Shown: positions 6,189-9,093 of the stretch, in pieces
How the letters are laid out: each line of letters begins with the position of its first letter
Numbering within the stretch: the first letter of the stretch is position 1
DNA from: Chloroflexi bacterium RBG_16_60_22
GTDB taxonomy: Bacteria; Chloroflexota; Dehalococcoidia; Dehalococcoidales; RBG-16-60-22
DNA: 9,093 nucleotides
Direction of reading: 5' to 3'
NCBI GenBank assembly: GCA_001796935.1
Contig: MGNX01000110.1
Coordinates: 1 to 9,093 of the forward strand
The notes under the pieces: generated by a model
What the model was told of the DNA's origin: nothing
The model's input: the letters and a program-made list of their open reading frames with translations, nothing else
The model's database searches: none
Program-made: the position numbers and the translations under genes

Positions 6189-6380
6189 ATGACAGCGTTT
6201 TATTTAGTCCTGGGGGCGGTCTTGGGGGGAGGCCTGGGGTGGCTATTCGGCCGCTTTAACCAGAGGCGCACGGCGCAGGGCCCCTGCTGAGGCCTCACCG
6301 GAAACCCCTGGTCAGGGGCTTTCGTCGGGGCGTTCTTCGGGTTCCTCATCGCCGCCATACTGGCCGGCATGCCGCAATAA
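6189..6380 (+). CDS. Candidate selenoprotein: 63-residue double-TM protein with in-frame TGA (Sec34)
   Basis: Read through the TGA at 6288-6290, the frame gives 63 residues ending at TAA 6378-6380. Residues 1-24 (MTAFYLVLGAVLGGGLGWLF) form one hydrophobic Gly-rich helix. A short polar loop then carries GPC-U-GLTGNPW, and a second helix follows (SGAFVGAFFGFLIAAILAG). This two-helix layout with a Cys-containing loop before a T-x-N-P-W block resembles the DUF6132 small membrane proteins (SGTC-(A/P)IT-S-(N/K)P pattern, from memory). Anchored on that block, the TGA falls exactly on the conserved Cys. A hairpin with a GGTC loop follows at SECIS distance. Function is unknown; a membrane thiol/selenol role is possible. 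The ribosome site is weak; an in-frame ATG at 6165 is an alternative start. It could instead be a nonsense-broken gene, but both halves retain clean coding character. Confidence 0.6.
6298..6328 (+). promoter_or_regulatory. SECIS-like hairpin downstream of the TGA codon
   Basis: The pairing is CCG/CGG, GAAA/TTTC and CCCCT/AGGGG, 12 bp in all, with bulges GT (6324-6325) and C (6319) on the 3' side and apical loop GGTC (6310-6313). The loop begins 19 nt after the TGA. In E. coli fdhF the GGUCU loop begins about 18 nt after its UGA (from memory). Both the loop bases and the distance fit a bacterial SelB-binding SECIS element. Confidence 0.55.
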
Positions 6381-6426
6381 CCCCACCCCCACGATTGATA
6401 TCTATTCCCACCCAAGCCACCCTGGG

Positions 6427-6509
6427 GAAAATCCCTCTCTAACTCTCCCTTTACGAAAGGGAGAGGATGAGTTTCCCTCCTTCGTAAGGAGGGATTAAGA
6501 TAGATTTTC
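6427..6509. repeat. 83-bp palindromic intergenic repeat with two tandem hairpins
   Basis: The ends GAAAATC (6427-6433) and GATTTTC (6503-6509) are inverted repeats, extending imperfectly inward. Inside are two perfect hairpins: CTCTCCCTTT/AAAGGGAGAG around ACG (6443-6465), and TCCCTCCTT/AAGGAGGGA around CGT (6474-6494). It looks like a dispersed MITE/REP-type element. It has no T-tract after either stem, so terminator function is doubtful, though it separates the small membrane gene from the peroxiredoxin gene. Confidence 0.6.
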
Positions 6510-6540
6510 ATCTCCTCTTTCTCTTTCCGCCCCCACGCGA

Positions 6541-6546
6541 TATACT
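6541..6546 (+). promoter_or_regulatory. Possible -10 box for the peroxiredoxin-uvrB unit
   Basis: TATACT (5 of 6 to consensus) lies 31 bp before the peroxiredoxin ATG. The hexamer 17 bp upstream (TTTCTC) is a poor -35. The assignment rests mainly on position, between the repeat and the gene. Confidence 0.35.
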
Positions 6547-6577
6547 ATGCTTAGAGAAAGCCACCGGAGGTATCAAC

Positions 6578-7051
6578 ATGGCGGAAAGAAATAAACCGAT
6601 AACCAAAGGGGAGGTCGCGCCGGACTTCACCCTCAAGGACCAGAACGGCCGGGACTTCAAGCTCTCGGCGCAGAAGGGTAAAAGAGTGCTGCTGTCCTTC
6701 CACCCGCTGGCCTGGACCGGAGTCTGCGCCCAGCAGATGAAGAACCTCGAGGCCAGCGCCGGGACCTTTGCCTCCCTCAACACCGTGGCCGTGGGCATCA
6801 GCGTGGACTCCGTGCCCACCAAGCAGGCCTGGGCCAAAGACCTCGGGCTCAAGGAAACAAAAGTCCTCGCCGACTTCTGGCCGCACGGAGGCGTGGCCAA
6901 ACTCTACGGGCTTTTCCGGGAGGAGGGAGGCACCGCCCAGAGGGCCAACGTCATCGTCGATGAAAAAGGGAAAGTGGCCTGGGTCAAGGTGTACGAGATA
7001 AGCCAGCTCCCCGACCTCGACGAGGTCATCGGCGGGCTCAAAAAGCTCTAG
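6578..7051 (+). CDS. Peroxiredoxin, AhpC/TSA family, single-cysteine
   Basis: 157 residues of thioredoxin fold. The opening is GEVAPDFTLKDQNGRDFKLS (11-30), then the peroxidatic motif PxxxTxxC in FHPLAWTGVC with Pro43, Thr46 and Cys50, then VAVGISVDSVPTKQAWAKDLGL, and QRANVIVDEKG with Arg122 as the second active-site residue. Cys50 is the only cysteine, so there is no resolving Cys and the enzyme should work as a 1-Cys peroxiredoxin recycled by an external thiol. It reduces hydrogen peroxide or organic hydroperoxides in the cytoplasm. GGAGG lies 7 nt before the ATG. uvrB follows after 18 bp, suggesting one transcript for oxidant removal and DNA repair. The G+C-rich codon use resembles uvrB more than the mutase operon. 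Confidence 0.93.
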   Translation: MAERNKPITKGEVAPDFTLKDQNGRDFKLSAQKGKRVLLSFHPLAWTGVCAQQMKNLEASAGTFASLNTVAVGISVDSVPTKQAWAKDLGLKETKVLADFWPHGGVAKLYGLFREEGGTAQRANVIVDEKGKVAWVKVYEISQLPDLDEVIGGLKKL

Positions 7052-7069
7052 GAGGACGGTTACGCCGCC

Positions 7070-9070
7070 ATGGCGCCCTTCAAGATAGTATCGGATTTCC
7101 GCATGACCGGCGACCAGCCCCAGGCGGTGGACAGGCTGGCGGAGGGGCTGGAAAAGGGCTATAAGCACCAGACGCTGCTGGGGGTGACCGGCTCCGGCAA
7201 GACCTTCACCATGGCCAACGTCATCGAGAGGGTGCAGCGCCCCACGCTGGTCATCTGCCACAACAAGACGCTGGCCGCCCAGCTCGCCAGCGAGTTCAAG
7301 GAGTTCTTCCCGGAAAACGCGGTGGAGTACTTCGTGAGCTACTACGACTACTACCAGCCGGAGGCCTATATCCCCCGCACCGATACCTACATCGAGAAGG
7401 ACGTGGACATCAACGAGGAAATCGATAAGCTGCGCCACGCCGCCACCCGCGCCCTCTTCGAGCGGCGGGACGTGCTCATCGTGGCGTCCGTTTCCTGCAT
7501 TTACGGCCTCGGGGAGCCGGAGGAGTACCGCAGCTTCGTGGCCAGCCTCAAGCGCGGCGAAAGCTTCGGACGGCAGCAGCTTTTGCGCCAGCTGGTGGAC
7601 ATGCAGTACGAGCGCAACGACATGGACCTGGCGCGGGGCAACTTCCGCATCCGCGGCGACACCCTGGAAATCCAGCCCGCCTACGAGGAGCTGGCCCTGC
7701 GCATCGAGTTCTTCGGGGACGACATCGACCGCATCATGACGGTGGACCCGCTGACCGGCGAGCTTTTGAACGAGATGGACAGCGTGGACATCTACCCGGC
7801 CAAGCACTTCGTGACGTCCCACGACAAGCTGGTGCGGGCCATCGAGAGCATCCAGGCGGAGCTGAAGGAGCGGCTGGCCGAGCTGCGGGCGCAGGACAGG
7901 ATACTGGAGGCCACCCGGCTGGAGGCGCGCACCAACTATGACCTGGAGATGATGCGGGAGGCCGGCTACTGCACCGGCGTGGAGAACTACTCGCGGCACC
8001 TCTCGGGGAGGGTGCCGGGCAGCGCCCCCTGGACGCTCATCGACTACTTTCCGAAGGACTTCCTTTTGCTCATCGACGAGTCGCACATGACGCTGCCGCA
8101 GATACGGGGGATGTTCCACGGGGACCGCTCGCGCAAGGAGACGCTGGTGGAGTACGGGTTCCGGCTGCCATCGGCGCTGGACAACCGGCCGCTGGATTTC
8201 CGCGAGTTCCAGGAGCACATCTGCCAGGTAATCTACACCTCGGCGACGCCCGCCGATTTCGAGCGCGAGCACAGCCAGCAAATCGTCGAGCAGGTGGTCC
8301 GCCCCACCGGGCTGCTCGAGCCGACCATCGAGGTCAAGCCGACCAGGGGGCAAATCGACGACCTTTTAGAGCAGATAAGGGACCGGGTGGAGCGGGGGAC
8401 GCGCTGCCTGGTGACGACGCTGACCAAGCGCATGGCCGAGGAGCTTTCCGAGTACCTGCTGGAGATGGGGGTCAAGACCCACTACCTGCACTCGGAGGTG
8501 GACACGCTGGAGAGGGTCGAAATTCTGCGGGACCTCCGCCTCGGGGTGTACGACGTGGTGGTGGGTATCAACCTGCTGCGGGAAGGCCTCGACCTCCCCG
8601 AGGTCAGCCTGGTCGCCATCCTCGACGCCGACAAGGAGGGCTATTTAAGGTCGAAGGGGTCGTTAATCCAGACGATGGGTCGCGCCGCCCGGCACATCGA
8701 CGGTCACGTCATCATGTACGCCGACGTCATCACGAAGTCGATGCACGAGGCCATCGAGGAGACGGAGCGCCGCCGGCGCATCCAGGAGGCGTTCAACCGC
8801 GAGCACGGCATCACGCCGCAGGGCATCAGGAAGGCCATCAAGGACATCACGGAGCGGGTGAGGGCGGCGGCGGTGGCGGAGAAACGCGCCACGTACACGT
8901 TTGAGGCCCCGGCCACCCGCGAGGACACCGCCCGGCTGGTCAGGGAGCTGGAGACACAGATGAAGAACGCGGCCCGGGCGCTGGAGTTCGAGAAGGCGGC
9001 GCTGATACGCGACCGCATCATCGAGCTGCGGCGGGAGATGGTGATAGAGGATGAGCGGAGAGTCGTCTGA
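7070..9070 (+). CDS. uvrB: UvrABC excision repair protein UvrB
   Basis: 666 residues (E. coli 673), complete. UvrB is the DNA-damage-verifying ATPase of nucleotide excision repair: UvrA loads it and it recruits UvrC. Visible elements in order are FKIVSDFRMTGDQPQAV (4-20), Walker A GVTGSGKT (38-45), the damage-probing beta-hairpin YYDYYQPEAYIPRTDTY (91-107), helicase motif II DESH (336-339), motif III TSATP (390-394), LREGLDLPEVSLVAILDADKEG (503-524, only partly listed motifs V and neighbours), motif VI QTMGRAARH (534-542), and a C-terminal UVR domain around 620-655 that contacts UvrC. The ATG at 7070 gives the conserved N-terminus. The AGGAGG that overlaps the peroxiredoxin stop is 14 nt away, a long spacing. 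The 600-residue antisense frame across this gene is a codon-bias artefact. Confidence 0.98.
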   Translation: MAPFKIVSDFRMTGDQPQAVDRLAEGLEKGYKHQTLLGVTGSGKTFTMANVIERVQRPTLVICHNKTLAAQLASEFKEFFPENAVEYFVSYYDYYQPEAYIPRTDTYIEKDVDINEEIDKLRHAATRALFERRDVLIVASVSCIYGLGEPEEYRSFVASLKRGESFGRQQLLRQLVDMQYERNDMDLARGNFRIRGDTLEIQPAYEELALRIEFFGDDIDRIMTVDPLTGELLNEMDSVDIYPAKHFVTSHDKLVRAIESIQAELKERLAELRAQDRILEATRLEARTNYDLEMMREAGYCTGVENYSRHLSGRVPGSAPWTLIDYFPKDFLLLIDESHMTLPQIRGMFHGDRSRKETLVEYGFRLPSALDNRPLDFREFQEHICQVIYTSATPADFEREHSQQIVEQVVRPTGLLEPTIEVKPTRGQIDDLLEQIRDRVERGTRCLVTTLTKRMAEELSEYLLEMGVKTHYLHSEVDTLERVEILRDLRLGVYDVVVGINLLREGLDLPEVSLVAILDADKEGYLRSKGSLIQTMGRAARHIDGHVIMYADVITKSMHEAIEETERRRRIQEAFNREHGITPQGIRKAIKDITERVRAAAVAEKRATYTFEAPATREDTARLVRELETQMKNAARALEFEKAALIRDRIIELRREMVIEDERRVV

Positions 9071-9093
9071 CCGGGAGACGCGGCAGGAGCGCC
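9051..9093 (+). CDS. Possible start of a downstream gene overlapping uvrB (partial)
   Basis: An ATG at 9051 in another frame overlaps the last 20 bases of uvrB and stays open to the window edge, reading MSGESSDRETRQER. GAGG sits directly before the ATG, too close for a good ribosome site. A translationally coupled gene after uvrB would be normal, but 14 residues do not allow identification. Confidence 0.25.
   Translation, partial: MSGESSDRETRQER

Noticed and set aside
6443..6494. Tandem hairpins as a rho-independent terminator
   Set aside because: Neither stem is followed by a T-tract, and the inverted outer ends fit a dispersed repeat better.
6200..6511. 103-codon minus-strand frame over the small membrane gene and the hairpin repeat
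   Set aside because: It is partly built from the palindromic repeat, and the plus-strand membrane-protein reading is far more protein-like.
6551..8353. 600-codon minus-strand open frame opposite uvrB and the peroxiredoxin gene
   Set aside because: Its translation is low-complexity (rich in Leu, Val, His, Gly) with no family features, and it is antisense to two unmistakable genes; high-GC third-position bias explains it.

Overview
The window looks like chromosomal DNA from a GC-rich strict anaerobe. Adenosylcobalamin mutase genes, family III CoA-transferases and a UvrB resembling Dehalococcoidia homologues suggest Chloroflexota, but this is a tentative inference from protein similarity recalled from memory.

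Left two thirds (minus strand, about 5897 down to 1): one apparent six-gene operon with a candidate sigma-70 promoter near 5869-5897. In transcription order it encodes a carboxymuconolactone-decarboxylase (CMD)-fold protein, a glutamate mutase large-subunit homologue (GlmE), its B12-binding small subunit (GlmS), the ASKHA-ATPase partner protein (GlmL/MutL) and two family III (CaiB/BaiF) CoA-transferases. The second transferase runs off the left edge. Gaps are 9-36 bp, except one of 135 bp between glmE and glmS, where a small palindromic repeat appears to have inserted at the glmE stop codon with a 10-bp direct duplication. The GlmE homologue keeps the three carboxylate-binding arginines of glutamate mutase but has lost the residues equivalent to Glu171 and Tyr177. 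The operon may therefore isomerise a dicarboxylate other than glutamate and link it to CoA-thioester chemistry. The first CoA-transferase lacks the catalytic Asp that the second one has, which suggests a heteromeric enzyme.

Middle (5775-6577): a non-coding divergent region, then a short plus-strand gene that I read as a 63-residue membrane selenoprotein. It has an in-frame TGA at codon 34, a SECIS-like hairpin immediately downstream, and a Cys-containing homologous family (DUF6132-like, from memory). It is followed by an 83-bp double-hairpin repeat.

Right third (plus strand): a 1-Cys peroxiredoxin and a full-length uvrB 18 bp apart, probably co-transcribed, then possibly the first codons of another gene overlapping the uvrB end.

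The most notable points are the candidate selenoprotein, the altered active site of the mutase with its CoA-transferase/CMD partners, and the apparent repeat insertion with target duplication.
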